A stretch of 64,000 nt of DNA from Campylobacterales bacterium (GCA_014763895.1 JACXUM010000007.1:1-64000); one strand, 5' to 3'; positions 18,552-27,821 are shown, counted from the first letter of the stretch. A program made the numbers and translations. Notes: generated by a model from the letters alone, not told the origin.

Positions 18552-19397
18552 TTAAGGCCTTTGTTTAGCTGATTTGAGTGTATTGGAAAGTAGCATCGCG
18601 ATCGTCATGGGACCAACTCCTCCCGGTACAGGGGTGATGTAAGAGCATTTTGGTGCAACATGCTTGAAGTCGACGTCTCCAACCAATGAGCCGTCTTCGA
18701 TACGATTGATACCGATATCGATAACAATAGCACCTTCTTTGACCATATCTTCTTTGATAAGTCCCGGAACACCGACACCAACAACAACAATATCGGCTTT
18801 GCTTGTATGTGCTTTAAGGTCTTTTGTAAAGATATGCGTAATGGTTACCGTTGCATTGGCATTGAGCAGGAGACTTGCCATCGGTTTGCCCACGATATTG
18901 CTTGCCCCAACAACACAGACATCTTTACCTTGAAGGTCGATCTTGTACTCTTCAAACATTTTCATAACCCCAAGCGGTGTACAGGCTACAAAGCTGTCAA
19001 GACCGGTCACCAGACGTCCTACATTGTAGGCATGGAAACCGTCAACATCTTTTTTTGGGTCGATTACTTCGAGGATCTTGGTTGTATCGATATGTTTTGG
19101 CAACGGAAGCTGAACCAAGATACCGTCAATGCGAGGGTTGCTGTTCATCATCTCGATCGTAGCGATAATCTCGTCCTGACTGATGGTATCTGGCATATTG
19201 TGGGTAATAGAATAAAAGCCGACCTTTTCGCATGCCTTTGCTTTCATTTTGACATAGGCATGGCTTGCCGGATCGTCACCGACCAGGATGACTGCAAGTC
19301 CCGGAACGATGTTTCTTTCCTGTTTGAGTTTTTCTACTTCACTTTCTACTTCTTTCTCTACTTTTTGGGCCAAAGCTTTACCGTCAATCAGTTGCAT
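18552..19397 (-). CDS. folD: Bifunctional methylenetetrahydrofolate dehydrogenase/cyclohydrolase
   Basis: Interconverts 5,10-methylene-, methenyl- and 10-formyl-THF with NADP, supplying one-carbon units. At 281 residues it is typical. It contains SHAYVKMKAKACEKVG with the active-site Lys, the QLPLPKHID segment, the Rossmann loop VVGASNIVGKPMASLLL and the C-terminal ITPVPGGVGPMT signature. Its stop abuts the lepB start, so the two genes form an operon with rpiB and apt downstream. Confidence 0.97.
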   Translation of the reverse strand: MQLIDGKALAQKVEKEVESEVEKLKQERNIVPGLAVILVGDDPASHAYVKMKAKACEKVGFYSITHNMPDTISQDEIIATIEMMNSNPRIDGILVQLPLPKHIDTTKILEVIDPKKDVDGFHAYNVGRLVTGLDSFVACTPLGVMKMFEEYKIDLQGKDVCVVGASNIVGKPMASLLLNANATVTITHIFTKDLKAHTSKADIVVVGVGVPGLIKEDMVKEGAIVIDIGINRIEDGSLVGDVDFKHVAPKCSYITPVPGGVGPMTIAMLLSNTLKSAKQRP

Positions 19398-19422
19398 AGT
19401 ACTCTCTTTACATTTTTAGGGT

Positions 19423-19428
19423 ATTATA
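19423..19428 (-). promoter_or_regulatory. Candidate -10 box of the folD operon
   Basis: Seen: TATAAT on the minus strand, 26 bases before the folD ATG, in the 71-base divergent gap shared with the cytochrome c gene. No convincing -35 hexamer is visible, which is common in Campylobacterota promoters. Confidence 0.45.
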
Positions 19429-19468
19429 TCAAAATTAGTTTAGGGGAATTGAACGCAAGGAGGAGAGG

Positions 19469-19837
19469 ATGAAGAAACTGTTGTTTTTATTGCCGCTTGT
19501 GATGCTGAATGCCGGCGAGGATTTTATCTCTCATTATGAATACGGTGAAATGCTCTATAACAACCCTAGAGGTGTCAGTTGTGCCCAGTGCCACGGAGAA
19601 GACGGTTCTGGAACGATGATTGTTTCGCTTAAAGATGCCAACGGCGTCAATGAGATCGTGGGTGCGGATATCCGTCAAAAAACATTTGAAGAGATAGTAC
19701 AGAGTCTCAACGGCTATCATGAGATCATGCCGCGTTACTATCTCACCGATGAAGAGGTCAAAGCAATTTATGATTTTCTCAAAAAGAAAAATAAGCGTTT
19801 TCTGATAGCTCAGAAAGATACGAACACTTCACGATAA
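19469..19837 (+). CDS. Small periplasmic cytochrome c
   Basis: Predicted electron carrier. The 122-residue precursor has a signal peptide (about 1-16), one haem-binding motif CAQCH at residues 38-42 and a probable distal Met ligand in HEIMPRYYL (near residue 88), which is the class I c-type cytochrome arrangement. A strong AAGGAGGAGAGG ribosome-binding site precedes ATG. Its redox partners cannot be deduced here. The next gene is unrelated in type. Confidence 0.85.
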   Translation: MKKLLFLLPLVMLNAGEDFISHYEYGEMLYNNPRGVSCAQCHGEDGSGTMIVSLKDANGVNEIVGADIRQKTFEEIVQSLNGYHEIMPRYYLTDEEVKAIYDFLKKKNKRFLIAQKDTNTSR

Positions 19838-19876
19838 TAGGTTATAATGGTCCTATCTCTTTAGAAAGGATTAAGG

Positions 19877-21292
19877 ATGTCTCTCTCTTTTACAAAATTG
19901 GGATGCGGGCTGTTATTCTCTTCTGCTTTGAGCTATGCTTCTGCTTTAAGCATCTATCAGGATAGTACGATTTATACCTTTACACCGGAGGGTGGATATC
20001 TCGGTTTTACCCAGGGTATTGAGGCAAGCTGTCAAGGAAAGGAATTCTCTTTGCTCATTAAAGAGGAGTGTCCTTTGGATGATCGGCTATGTAAAGAACA
20101 CGATCTGATCGAAAAGACCAAATACGATCTTGTTTCAGTGACGCAAAAATTAAAGACACTTGAACACTTTGTTGCTCTATCCAAACTGACACAGATTGAT
20201 CCCAAAGCGTGGATAGAGGGTTCCAAGATGATAGGTGAAGAGAGTGCTTCTATGATGATCGAACAGGATAAACTCAAAAACCGGCTAAGTATCAAGGAAG
20301 ATGAATTTGCCAAACAGGCCCCATCACAAAACCCGCTTTACCTTGCTCAAACATGCCCTGAAAGTATCAAACTGACTTTTCCGTATGGACAGATCAGATT
20401 TTCAAGCTATTACGAAGCAGGAATAATAGATGAAAATCAGATAGAAGTGACCCAATATCTCTCGATACGCAATGCCAGCGGATTGGATATCAAAGCAGAT
20501 GAGGCAATGCTTTATTACCGGTCTGCACGAAGAACTGTAAATCCCATACATTTTTCGCCCTGGATTGCCAGGAAATATAGCCCTCAGCCACGCATGGAGT
20601 ATAAATCTGCTATGCCTGTGGCACGCAGTACAGCCCAAATAGCTTCGGATGAGATGATAGCTGCACCCGCACCGATGGAAGTCAGTTATGAGGATGCAAG
20701 GGAATATAAGATCAAAAATCTGACGTTGTCCTCTTCAGGTGAAGCGGTAGAAGTTCCTGTCATTTCATGGAAAATACCGGTCAAGTGTGAGATTGTGGTC
20801 TATCCCTATGCCGATATGATACCCTATAGGGTCTGCAAATTTGAACCCAAATATCAGATCGATACAAACCGGTGGAAAATAAAAGCAGGTGATGAGATCA
20901 TCAACAAACAGGCCATCGGAGAATATGAAGAGGGCATATACAACCTTTATACTCAGATAGAAGAGGATCTACAGCTTAAGCGAAAACCGATCGTCCAGAA
21001 TGAAGCAAACACGGGATTTTTCGGCAATACGGTACGCAAAAAAGACGGTTTTGTGCTTGAAGTAATGAACAAATCCGATAAGCCAAAATCACTGACTATC
21101 ACTGAACGTATCCCAACTTCAACAAGCGAAGAGATCAAAGTAAAACTTTTAAGTGTGACACAGGGTATTTTGTACAAAGAACTTAAAGACGGAAAGATAG
21201 AAATGAAACTTGATCTAAAAGCGCATGAAAACAAAACGATAGAAGTATTATTCGAACTTTCTTATGATAAAGAGTTGAAAGTAGTGTATTAA
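19877..21292 (+). CDS. Exported DUF4139/MuiA-like protein
   Basis: The function is unknown. The 471-residue product has a signal peptide (about 1-23), an N-terminal beta-rich region, a helical coiled-coil segment (about 70-150) and a C-terminal DUF4139-type beta domain. The last includes IEVTQYLSIRNASGLDIKA, the KAGDEIINKQ-like region, FGNTVRKKDGF-LEVMNKS, ITERIPTS and the final LFELSYDKEL. It resembles the mucoidy-inhibitor MuiA family by overall layout. A Pro/Ala/Met-rich linker (about 230-265) joins the parts. A bidirectional terminator follows. Confidence 0.75.
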   Translation: MSLSFTKLGCGLLFSSALSYASALSIYQDSTIYTFTPEGGYLGFTQGIEASCQGKEFSLLIKEECPLDDRLCKEHDLIEKTKYDLVSVTQKLKTLEHFVALSKLTQIDPKAWIEGSKMIGEESASMMIEQDKLKNRLSIKEDEFAKQAPSQNPLYLAQTCPESIKLTFPYGQIRFSSYYEAGIIDENQIEVTQYLSIRNASGLDIKADEAMLYYRSARRTVNPIHFSPWIARKYSPQPRMEYKSAMPVARSTAQIASDEMIAAPAPMEVSYEDAREYKIKNLTLSSSGEAVEVPVISWKIPVKCEIVVYPYADMIPYRVCKFEPKYQIDTNRWKIKAGDEIINKQAIGEYEEGIYNLYTQIEEDLQLKRKPIVQNEANTGFFGNTVRKKDGFVLEVMNKSDKPKSLTITERIPTSTSEEIKVKLLSVTQGILYKELKDGKIEMKLDLKAHENKTIEVLFELSYDKELKVVY

Positions 21293-21298
21293 AAAGTG

Positions 21299-21323
21299 AT
21301 AGAGGGCAATTACTGCCCTCTAT
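21299..21323. terminator. Bidirectional hairpin terminator
   Basis: Seen: ATAGAGGGCA-ATTAC-TGCCCTCTAT, a perfect ten-base-pair stem between the convergent DUF4139 and cold-shock genes. T-runs are weak on both sides, so efficiency is uncertain. Confidence 0.7.
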
Positions 21324-21335
21324 CTCTCAGTGTTC

Positions 21336-21554
21336 TTAGAGTGCTGTAACGTTCTCAGCCTGAGGACCTTTTTGACCTTGACCGATCTCAAATGTTACGG
21401 CTTGTCCCTCTTTCAAAGAGACACGTCCATTAGATGTGTTGTTTACTTGTCTGAAATGAACAAATACATCACTTCCTCCATTTGCCGGAGTGATAAATCC
21501 ATACCCTTTTTCATCGTTGAACCATTTAACTGTTCCCTTGACCAATTCTGCCAT
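21336..21554 (-). CDS. Cold-shock domain protein (first of two)
   Basis: Single-stranded nucleic-acid chaperone of the CspA family. The 72-residue protein has the RNP-like motifs [12 protein letters not shown] and DVFVHFRQV, the expected nucleic-acid-facing aromatics. Its C-terminus is identical over [13 protein letters not shown] to the second cold-shock protein at 28695. A leader of roughly 140 bases with a perfect hairpin suggests post-transcriptional temperature control. Confidence 0.95.
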   Translation of the reverse strand: MAELVKGTVKWFNDEKGYGFITPANGGSDVFVHFRQVNNTSNGRVSLKEGQAVTFEIGQGQKGPQAENVTAL

Positions 21555-21708
21555 TGTTATACCTTTTATTTGTTTTGGCTTTGAAGCCTTTGAATTAACA
21601 CTTAAAATTAAGCGGAGTCTAAAATCGGAGAGAGTCTTTCGGGGCTAGCAATGATACTTAACGCACAAAAGATGAACTCGAACCTCATCTTTCTTCACTG
21701 TTATTGTA
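21555..21708 (-). promoter_or_regulatory. Long 5' leader and -10 box of the first cold-shock gene
   Basis: Seen on the minus strand: TACAAT (-10) at 21703-21708, then about 140 bases before the ATG. The first transcribed part holds AAAGATGA-(9 bases)-TCATCTTT (21668-21692), a perfect eight-pair hairpin. The same stem, followed by a similar GACT-CTCC/ACTCC segment, occurs in the leader of the second cold-shock gene. Known: cspA-type leaders act as RNA thermosensors. Inference: this is a conserved cis-acting RNA element. Confidence 0.6.
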
Positions 21709-21764
21709 TCAGTTTTTAGAAATTAACACCTTAAGGAAGGAAAAGATTACAAAAATATAACAAT

Positions 21765-22457
21765 TTAAAGTTTGAAAGTCTCTTTTTGTAATTTATTTTG
21801 ACCGTTTGGATGTTCTTGAAGCCATTGGGTTAAAGGTTCTAATTCTTCGATAGATCTCGGCTCAGTTTTAAGGATCTCCGCAAAACTCTTGACACCCATG
21901 GAGAGAAGATACTGCAGGTTGTCATCGAAAGTAGCATCCTGTATGATATAGATCTGGTCTTTATGTACCTCAAACATATACCCGCCGTTGGGGATAGGGG
22001 ACATCGAAAGGGTGATCGTATAGTGATCTTTGATAATGCTCTCTTTTTGTGAGTACATGAGCCCGATGTTGTACCCCTCATTGGCAAAACCTTTGATCGC
22101 CACGACAAGGACCCTGTTTTCTCCCTCTTTAGAGGAGTTGAAGATATTGATGATATCTTTGATCGTTTTGTAGCCGGGTATCTTTGTAAGCAGGTTTTCA
22201 AAGTATCCTGCAAGCCTTGTCTTCATGAGATGCCCCATGACATAGAGCAGTACAAAAAAGAGCGTGATGGCTACCAAAAACCACAAAAACTCATGATTTT
22301 TAGGGACAAATCCGACAAGGTGAAAAAGCTTTTCAACCAGCAGGTCGATCTTGCCGTAGAGCCAGAGGATGACCACGACTGTGATGGTAACTGGCAATAG
22401 CCCAAAAAGCCCTTGCAGAACAGTTTGCGTAAAGTGTTTAAGTGGAGAGTTCTTCAT
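21765..22457 (-). CDS. DUF502 family membrane protein
   Basis: Uncharacterised inner-membrane protein. It has two hydrophobic segments (about 11-36 and 59-84) followed by a soluble domain with ENLLTKIPGYKTIKDIINIF, AIKGFANEGYNIGLMY and TLSMSPIPNGGYMFEVH, the conserved DUF502 blocks. The likely start is the ATG at 22457 (AAGGG nearby); an upstream TTG would add six residues. It overlaps the 3' end of the DUF2569 gene by 20 bases, so the two are coupled. No function is inferred. Confidence 0.8.
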   Translation of the reverse strand: MKNSPLKHFTQTVLQGLFGLLPVTITVVVILWLYGKIDLLVEKLFHLVGFVPKNHEFLWFLVAITLFFVLLYVMGHLMKTRLAGYFENLLTKIPGYKTIKDIINIFNSSKEGENRVLVVAIKGFANEGYNIGLMYSQKESIIKDHYTITLSMSPIPNGGYMFEVHKDQIYIIQDATFDDNLQYLLSMGVKSFAEILKTEPRSIEELEPLTQWLQEHPNGQNKLQKETFKL

Positions 22458-22965
22458 TTGTTTTTCCCTTAACAAAAGTGGCTTTTACCCGTTTTGATAC
22501 ATACATATAGGGTATCCAGATGATAGCATAGATTCCTGATCTAAAGAGTTCTCTACCTGTTTCATTATCGATGAAAGGCGTTTTCAAAATAATGGCCCCA
22601 ACCCAAGCGTCAATAAGTACAAAAATGAATGTGAATCCTGCAATGAAAATGAATATTTTTGGAAATAAGTAATGCTTTGTAAAGAAGAGATATAGAAGAT
22701 AAAATGCTGCAACAAATAAGAAAATATTTATTAAACTTTCTCCTATGATAAAAGGTACCAGGGTGTGACCATATGTTTGAGCACCTTCGGTTGTTATGAT
22801 TTCCCATTGTGTAGAGGAAAATATCTCTTGGTATATTGGCACTAAAGAAACAATGAGATAAACGGGTTTAAATATAAGGCCAAATCCGACTAAGATAAGC
22901 CAACCTTTTAATCCATTCAAATCTTTTTGCTGCTGTGTATAATGATTGTCTGTCATATTTTCCAA
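22438..22965 (-). CDS. DUF2569 family membrane protein
   Basis: A 175-residue protein with four hydrophobic segments (about 19-45, 68-94, 99-121, 140-160). The family landmarks GLKGWLILVGFGLIFKP near the N-terminus and IPYMYVSKRVKATF near the C-terminus are clear. It is of unknown function and predicted in the inner membrane. It is upstream of and overlaps the DUF502 gene. Confidence 0.8.
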   Translation of the reverse strand: MENMTDNHYTQQQKDLNGLKGWLILVGFGLIFKPVYLIVSLVPIYQEIFSSTQWEIITTEGAQTYGHTLVPFIIGESLINIFLFVAAFYLLYLFFTKHYLFPKIFIFIAGFTFIFVLIDAWVGAIILKTPFIDNETGRELFRSGIYAIIWIPYMYVSKRVKATFVKGKTNEELST

Positions 22966-23018
22966 GCCTTTTTTATAAAATAAATCGTAAATCTTTTATA
23001 ATGTTTAAACTTCAAATA

Positions 23019-24914
23019 TCATTTTAATTGTTCCAACCACGCTTCCACATCTGCATCACTAGGCATCCTCCAGTCAGCTCTTGGAGAGAGGCTGATCGTA
23101 CCGACTTTCGGGCCGTCAGGGATGCAGGAGCGTTTGAACTGTTGGGTGAAGAAGCGTCTCAGGAAGAGCTTGAGCCACTTTTTGATCGTCTCTTCATCGT
23201 ATTTTCCCTCAAAGGCCAGTTTTGCCAAAAAAAGTATCTTGTCAGGTTTGGCACCGTACTTGATGAAATGATAGAGAAAAAAATCATGCAGTGCATAAGG
23301 CCCTACGATCTCTTCGCTCTCCTGAACTATGGTATCTTCATCATGAGGCAGGAGCTCCGGGGAGATTGGGGTATTGAGTATATCATGGAGATATAAGGCG
23401 ATCTTCTCTTCCTCGGTAAAGTACTCAATGACATACTTGATAAGGGTTTTTGGAATCCCGTTGTTAATCGCATACATACTCATATGATCCCCGTTGTATG
23501 TGCTCCATCCAAGGGCGACTTCACTAAGGTCTCCAGTACCGATGACAAGGCCGCCTTCTTTATTTGCCATATTCATTAATATCGAAGTTCTTGCTCTGGC
23601 TTGAACATTTTCATAAGTGATATCATGTGTATCTTTATCGTGTCCGATAGCCTCGAATTGACCCAGTGCCAGATCGGTGATATCAATCTCTCTGAGTGTT
23701 ACATTCATGGCTTCACAGAGTTTAACTGCATTGTTTTTGGTGCGGCTTGTCGTACCAAAGCCAGGCATGGTCACGGCGATAATGTTTTGATGATCCCATC
23801 CCATGATCTCGAAAGCTTTGTGCGTTGAGAGCAGGGCAAGGGTAGAGTCAAGGCCTCCGGAAATGCCCAGTACGGCTTTTTGGATATGCGCATGTTTCAT
23901 ACGTTTGATCAGGCCATGAGCCTGGATATGGATGATCTCGTCGCAACGATGTTTTTTATCCGCATATTTTGATGGAACGAACGGCATCGGTTCGATGCTT
24001 CTTTGCAGTGATGTGATAGAAGGCAAACCCCCAACCTTTATGATCCGTACTGGGCTTTTTGGCGTATCGCAGAAGCTTGATTCGTTCAATCTTAGCCATC
24101 TGAGACGCTCAAGGTCCACATCAGCAGAGATAAGGTGGCTTTGGAGGCTGAAACGTTCGTTTTGGGCGAGGGTGGTGCCGTATTCGCTGATAATGGCATG
24201 TCCGCCAAAAACCGTATCGGTAGTAGATTCGCCTACACCTGCAGATGTATAAACGTAAGCCGACATACATCTGGCGCTTTGTGTTCTCACCAGTTCTTCC
24301 CGGTATTCATGTTTACCAATGAGCTCATTACTTGCAGAAAGATTGAAGATCAGGTTTGCTCCATTGCTTGCCATTTGGTTGCTAGGAGGCATGACATTCC
24401 AAAGATCCTCGCATATCTCCACGCCAAAGGTCATATCTTTTCCGTCACTAAAGAGCAGATCGCATCCAAAGGGGATCTCTTCATCAAGAAGCAGTACGGT
24501 CTTTTGTACATTTTCTTTACCGCTGGTAAACTGCCGTTTGTCGTAGAACTCTTTTTTGTTGGGAAGATAGGTTTTGGGAACGATACCGAGGATCTTTCCT
24601 TTTTGCAGTACAATGGCACAGTTATAGAGTCTATCGGCATCAAGTATGGCAATACCGATAATCGCTACCGTATCGACTGTTTCAATATTTTTTAATATAT
24701 ATTTGAGTGCCTGGGTCTGCTGATCTAAAAGGGTCTGGTTTAGGAAAAGGTCACTGGCTGTGTATCCGGTAAGTGTGAGTTCGGGAAATACAACGACACT
24801 GACCTCGTTGTGATGAGCTTCTTGGATGAGTGTGATGATCTCTTTGGCGTTTTCATAAGGATTTGCAACGGTAGTGTTGTTGACTGCAGATGCGACTCGG
24901 TAATATCCATACAT
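23019..24914 (-). CDS. nadE: Glutamine-dependent NAD+ synthetase
   Basis: Final step of NAD synthesis: amidates deamido-NAD using glutamine. The 631-residue product has an N-terminal nitrilase-type glutaminase (about 1-270), with catalytic Glu in FPELTLTGY, Lys in VPKTYLPNKKEF and Cys in EICEDLW. A C-terminal synthetase (about 310-630) follows, with the P-loop LGISGGLDSTLAL and GTGDLSEVALGW. Both halves look intact. Some relatives in this phylum use an ammonia-only enzyme; this one carries its own glutaminase. Confidence 0.96.
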   Translation of the reverse strand: MYGYYRVASAVNNTTVANPYENAKEIITLIQEAHHNEVSVVVFPELTLTGYTASDLFLNQTLLDQQTQALKYILKNIETVDTVAIIGIAILDADRLYNCAIVLQKGKILGIVPKTYLPNKKEFYDKRQFTSGKENVQKTVLLLDEEIPFGCDLLFSDGKDMTFGVEICEDLWNVMPPSNQMASNGANLIFNLSASNELIGKHEYREELVRTQSARCMSAYVYTSAGVGESTTDTVFGGHAIISEYGTTLAQNERFSLQSHLISADVDLERLRWLRLNESSFCDTPKSPVRIIKVGGLPSITSLQRSIEPMPFVPSKYADKKHRCDEIIHIQAHGLIKRMKHAHIQKAVLGISGGLDSTLALLSTHKAFEIMGWDHQNIIAVTMPGFGTTSRTKNNAVKLCEAMNVTLREIDITDLALGQFEAIGHDKDTHDITYENVQARARTSILMNMANKEGGLVIGTGDLSEVALGWSTYNGDHMSMYAINNGIPKTLIKYVIEYFTEEEKIALYLHDILNTPISPELLPHDEDTIVQESEEIVGPYALHDFFLYHFIKYGAKPDKILFLAKLAFEGKYDEETIKKWLKLFLRRFFTQQFKRSCIPDGPKVGTISLSPRADWRMPSDADVEAWLEQLK

Positions 24915-25009
24915 TTAAAACCTTTTTGACTAAGTTCTTTTGAATCCAGAGAAAAGCTCTGGATTCATTCACCTTACTGAAGCTTCGTCTATCGACTCAG
25001 AAGACCATC

Positions 25010-25540
25010 TTACGCTTTTGAAGCAAAAATCTCGATAGAGACGATATCATCGTTTTGTTTGATATCGTCAAGCACCATAAAGCTATCCGTATCATTTTCT
25101 TCAATTCCGCCAAATACTGTGTGAACACCATCCAGGTGAGGACATGGTACAAAACAGATAAAGAACTGGCTCCCTCCTGTATTTGGTCCGGCATGCGCCA
25201 TGGAAAGAGCACCTTTTCTGTGGCGGTGGGTACTGGTATCGGTTTCACAGTCAATGCACCAGTCAGGTCCGCCTGTTCCAGGCATGCCTGTTCCTTCCGG
25301 TCCAGAATGTGGACATCCGCCCTGAGCCATAAATCCAGGGATCACTCTGTGGAATTTGAGATTGTTGTAAAATCCTTCGTTGGCAAGGTGTGCAAAGTTT
25401 GCTACCGTATTGGGTGCATCTTCACCATAGAGTTTGATCCAGATGACACCTTTGTTTGTCGTTATTTTTGCATAATTGTAGGTTTCCATGATAGTTTGAG
25501 GAATGTCATATCTTTTTGTTTCGCGTTTTCTTCCAAACAT
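25010..25540 (-). CDS. Cyclophilin-type peptidyl-prolyl isomerase
   Basis: Accelerates cis-trans isomerisation at proline. The 176-residue protein has the cyclophilin core with [13 protein letters not shown] (the catalytic Arg region), [18 protein letters not shown] and HTVFGGI. There is no signal peptide, so it is probably cytoplasmic. An insert rich in Gly/Cys/His (about residues 90-120, [14 protein letters not shown]) is unusual and could bind metal. The N-terminal [16 protein letters not shown] segment is an extension; AGAAGGA before 25540 supports this start. Confidence 0.9.
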   Translation of the reverse strand: MFGRKRETKRYDIPQTIMETYNYAKITTNKGVIWIKLYGEDAPNTVANFAHLANEGFYNNLKFHRVIPGFMAQGGCPHSGPEGTGMPGTGGPDWCIDCETDTSTHRHRKGALSMAHAGPNTGGSQFFICFVPCPHLDGVHTVFGGIEENDTDSFMVLDDIKQNDDIVSIEIFASKA

Positions 25541-25605
25541 CTTGTTTAGTCCTTCTATAGTTAAATTAGGCTATTATTATACCAATATTTATTTAGGGGT
25601 GAGTT

Positions 25606-26298
25606 ATGGAACTTTGTGTAGCGCTTGATCTGCCTTCAGCTGAAGAGAACCTTGCACTTGCGGGGTCTTTGAAAGGACATGATGTCTGGATGAAAGTAGG
25701 GTTCCGTACCTATATCCGAGACGGAAAGGCTTTTATTGAGGCTCTCAAAGCGATCAATCCGAACTATAAAATCTTTCTTGATCTAAAACTCTATGATATT
25801 CCAAATACCATGGCTGATGCTGCCGAAGAGATCGCCAAACTGGGTGTAGATATGTTCAATATCCATGCAAGTGCAGGAGCAGTGGCGATGCAGACGGTGA
25901 TGCAGAGACTTTCAGGTTATGAGAAACGCCCTTTGGTTCTTGCAGTAACGGCACTGACCTCGTTTGATGAAGAAAACTTTCAATTGATCTACGGAAAAAG
26001 CATCGATGAAAAAGCCGAACAGTTTGCAAAAATGAGCTATGAGAACGGTTTGGACGGTGTGGTATGTTCCGCATTTGAAAGCAGGGCGATCAAAGAGGCT
26101 ACATCAGATGAGTTTCTGACGCTTTGTCCCGGGATCCGTCCTTTCGGTGAAGATGCGGGTGACCAGCAGCGTGTAGCGACATTGGAAGTTGCAAAGAATG
26201 AAAAAGTTGATTTCCCAGTAGTGGGAAGACCGATCTATAAAGATACCGATCCTTCCGAAAAAGTTGAAAAGATACTCGAAGTGATTGCCTCTTTATAA
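25606..26298 (+). CDS. pyrF: Orotidine 5'-phosphate decarboxylase
   Basis: Decarboxylates OMP to UMP, the last step of pyrimidine synthesis. At 230 residues it is the standard length. The signature [15 protein letters not shown] (about 62-76) contains the catalytic Lys and Asp residues, and the C-terminal [15 protein letters not shown] binds the phosphate. It is a single gene with its own GGGGTGAG ribosome-binding site. Confidence 0.96.
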   Translation: MELCVALDLPSAEENLALAGSLKGHDVWMKVGFRTYIRDGKAFIEALKAINPNYKIFLDLKLYDIPNTMADAAEEIAKLGVDMFNIHASAGAVAMQTVMQRLSGYEKRPLVLAVTALTSFDEENFQLIYGKSIDEKAEQFAKMSYENGLDGVVCSAFESRAIKEATSDEFLTLCPGIRPFGEDAGDQQRVATLEVAKNEKVDFPVVGRPIYKDTDPSEKVEKILEVIASL

Positions 26299-26307
26299 TT
26301 CCAAGCT

Positions 26308-26454
26308 TTAGTTAGAGCCGTTCGTTGCGGCTTTTTTCTCTTTGACTTTTTGATGGTCTGTCATTTCTACTGCCTTATGCATACCTTGTATCATAAAATA
26401 GGTCCCCAAAGCAAAAAGACCCAGGATAATCAGCGGCGTAAATTTTTTAAACAT
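26308..26454 (-). CDS. Small single-pass membrane peptide, 48 residues
   Basis: Seen: ATG preceded by GGAAAC, then 48 codons. A basic start (MFKKFTP) is followed by one hydrophobic helix (about 7-24, LIILGLFALGTYFMIQG) and a charged C-terminus rich in Lys, Glu and Asn. It converges on pyrF. I do not recognise the family. The layout, with few charges in the helix and a positive-inside N-terminus, fits a small inner-membrane protein. Coding status rests on the ribosome-binding site and the composition only. Confidence 0.55.
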   Translation of the reverse strand: MFKKFTPLIILGLFALGTYFMIQGMHKAVEMTDHQKVKEKKAATNGSN

Positions 26455-26634
26455 CGTTTCCCTTATTATTTTATTTGTGAATCATACTATAAAAAACTTT
26501 CATGATTCAAGTTATATCCTAAAATATTTTTATCGTGATCATTTAGTTTTTTGATAAAAGAGAATATTTTTGAAATTAGATGAAGTATTGGGCAAAAAAT
26601 AGTTTTTTTAAGCTTCGGTTTAAGGCTAATGCAT

Positions 26635-26640
26635 TATAAT
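26635..26640 (+). promoter_or_regulatory. Candidate -10 box for tRNA-Ser
   Basis: Seen: a perfect TATAAT 20 bases before the mature 5' end of tRNA-Ser. The rest of the 26455-26659 gap is AT-rich without other visible features. Confidence 0.5.
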
Positions 26641-26659
26641 TCCTTCACGCAAAACACAT

Positions 26660-26750
26660 GGACAGTTGGGTGAGTTGGCTGAAACCACATCCCTGCTAAG
26701 GATGCGTACGGGTAACTGTACCGAGGGTTCGAATCCCTCACTGTCCGCCA
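26660..26750 (+). tRNA. tRNA-Ser (anticodon GCU)
   Basis: Seen: a 91-base class II tRNA with acceptor stem GGACAGT/ACTGTCC, discriminator G and encoded CCA. The anticodon loop CTGCTAA gives GCU for AGC/AGU codons, there is a long variable arm, and the T-arm is GAGGG-TTCGAAT-CCCTC. Its last 23 bases are repeated with one mismatch at 29102-29124, the pattern left by site-specific integration into a tRNA 3' end. Confidence 0.97.
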
Positions 26751-26900
26751 GCTAGAATCCCCTAAAACACAGCATTTCCAACTAACTAATTTTCAACTCT
26801 GCCAAAAAATAATAATTTCAATTCGCTATTTCCGTAATTAATGCTATACTTTTTATGTATTTGCGTACACAGATATAATGACAAAAAAGAAGGGGGAGTT

Positions 26901-27749
26901 ATGAAAATATGTAATGCAATAAACTTATCTTTTGTCGCAGCATCTTTTTTGTTAGTAGGGTGCAATGGGAGCGGTGGTACAAGCACTGAAACATGCTACA
27001 AAATAACCACACAAAGTAAAGACATTGATGCTGATGGGACTGCAGATGAAATTTATAGTTATACCTATGATGCCAATGGCAATATGTTAACTAGAAGTGA
27101 TGACATTGATGCTGATGGGACTGCAGACGCAATCACACTCTATAACCGTGATATCAACGGTAAATTGTTGACTACAAGTGTTGATTGGGGTGTTGATGAT
27201 AATATAGATCAAATGACTGTCTATACCTATAATGCTAACGGTAGTTTATGTTGTGTATGGTTTGATGGTGATAATAACGGGGATCCCGATGAGATCACGA
27301 GCTATACCTATGATGCCAATGGCAATGTGTTGACTAAAAGTTTTGATTCTGATGCAAACGGCGATATAGATAGGATCACTACCTATGCCTATGATGCAAA
27401 CGGTAATATAGTGACTGAAAGTTTGGATTCTAATAACGATGGAGACATAGATAGTATCACTACCTATACGTATGATGCAGACGGCAATAAACTATCTACA
27501 AGTTATGACAATGATAACGATGGGGACATAGATAGTATCACTACCTATACCTATGATACCAATGGTAATGTGTTGACTAAAAGTATCGATTATGATGCTG
27601 ACGGGTGTATAGATAGAATTGATTCTTATGCCTATACCTATGATGCCAATGGCAATAAGCTGACTGAAAATTATGACGCTGATACAGATGGTCATGTAAA
27701 TTTGATCACGACCTATACATGGGAGGCATTTGAGAATTGTCAGAATTAA
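26901..27749 (+). CDS. Lipoprotein with eight to nine 27-residue Asp-rich repeats
   Basis: Seen: 282 residues starting at the ATG after GGGGGAG. A lipoprotein signal ends in the lipobox LLVGC (about 18-22). Nearly the whole remainder is a tandem array of about 27-residue units. Each has an Asp/Asn-rich loop of the form D-D-DG-D-I, followed by ITTYTYDANGN and a short variable segment (LTKS, VTES). Known: such DxDxDG loops resemble calcium-binding repeats, and YDANGN resembles YD-type repeats. Inference: this is a surface or periplasmic calcium-binding rod. Units 5-8 are most alike, which suggests recent expansion; the last unit is degenerate. The partner is unknown. Confidence 0.8.
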   Translation: MKICNAINLSFVAASFLLVGCNGSGGTSTETCYKITTQSKDIDADGTADEIYSYTYDANGNMLTRSDDIDADGTADAITLYNRDINGKLLTTSVDWGVDDNIDQMTVYTYNANGSLCCVWFDGDNNGDPDEITSYTYDANGNVLTKSFDSDANGDIDRITTYAYDANGNIVTESLDSNNDGDIDSITTYTYDADGNKLSTSYDNDNDGDIDSITTYTYDTNGNVLTKSIDYDADGCIDRIDSYAYTYDANGNKLTENYDADTDGHVNLITTYTWEAFENCQN

Positions 27750-27821
27750 AGCTGAATTTTATAAAAAGACAGTTTGATCGATTGCAAAACAAAAAATGTA
27801 CTTTGATACATAAACAAATTT

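Noticed and set aside
27000-27740. CRISPR-like array because of the regular 81-base periodicity
   Set aside because: The periodicity is in frame with a coding sequence, there are no short palindromic repeats with unique spacers, and the protein repeat explains it.
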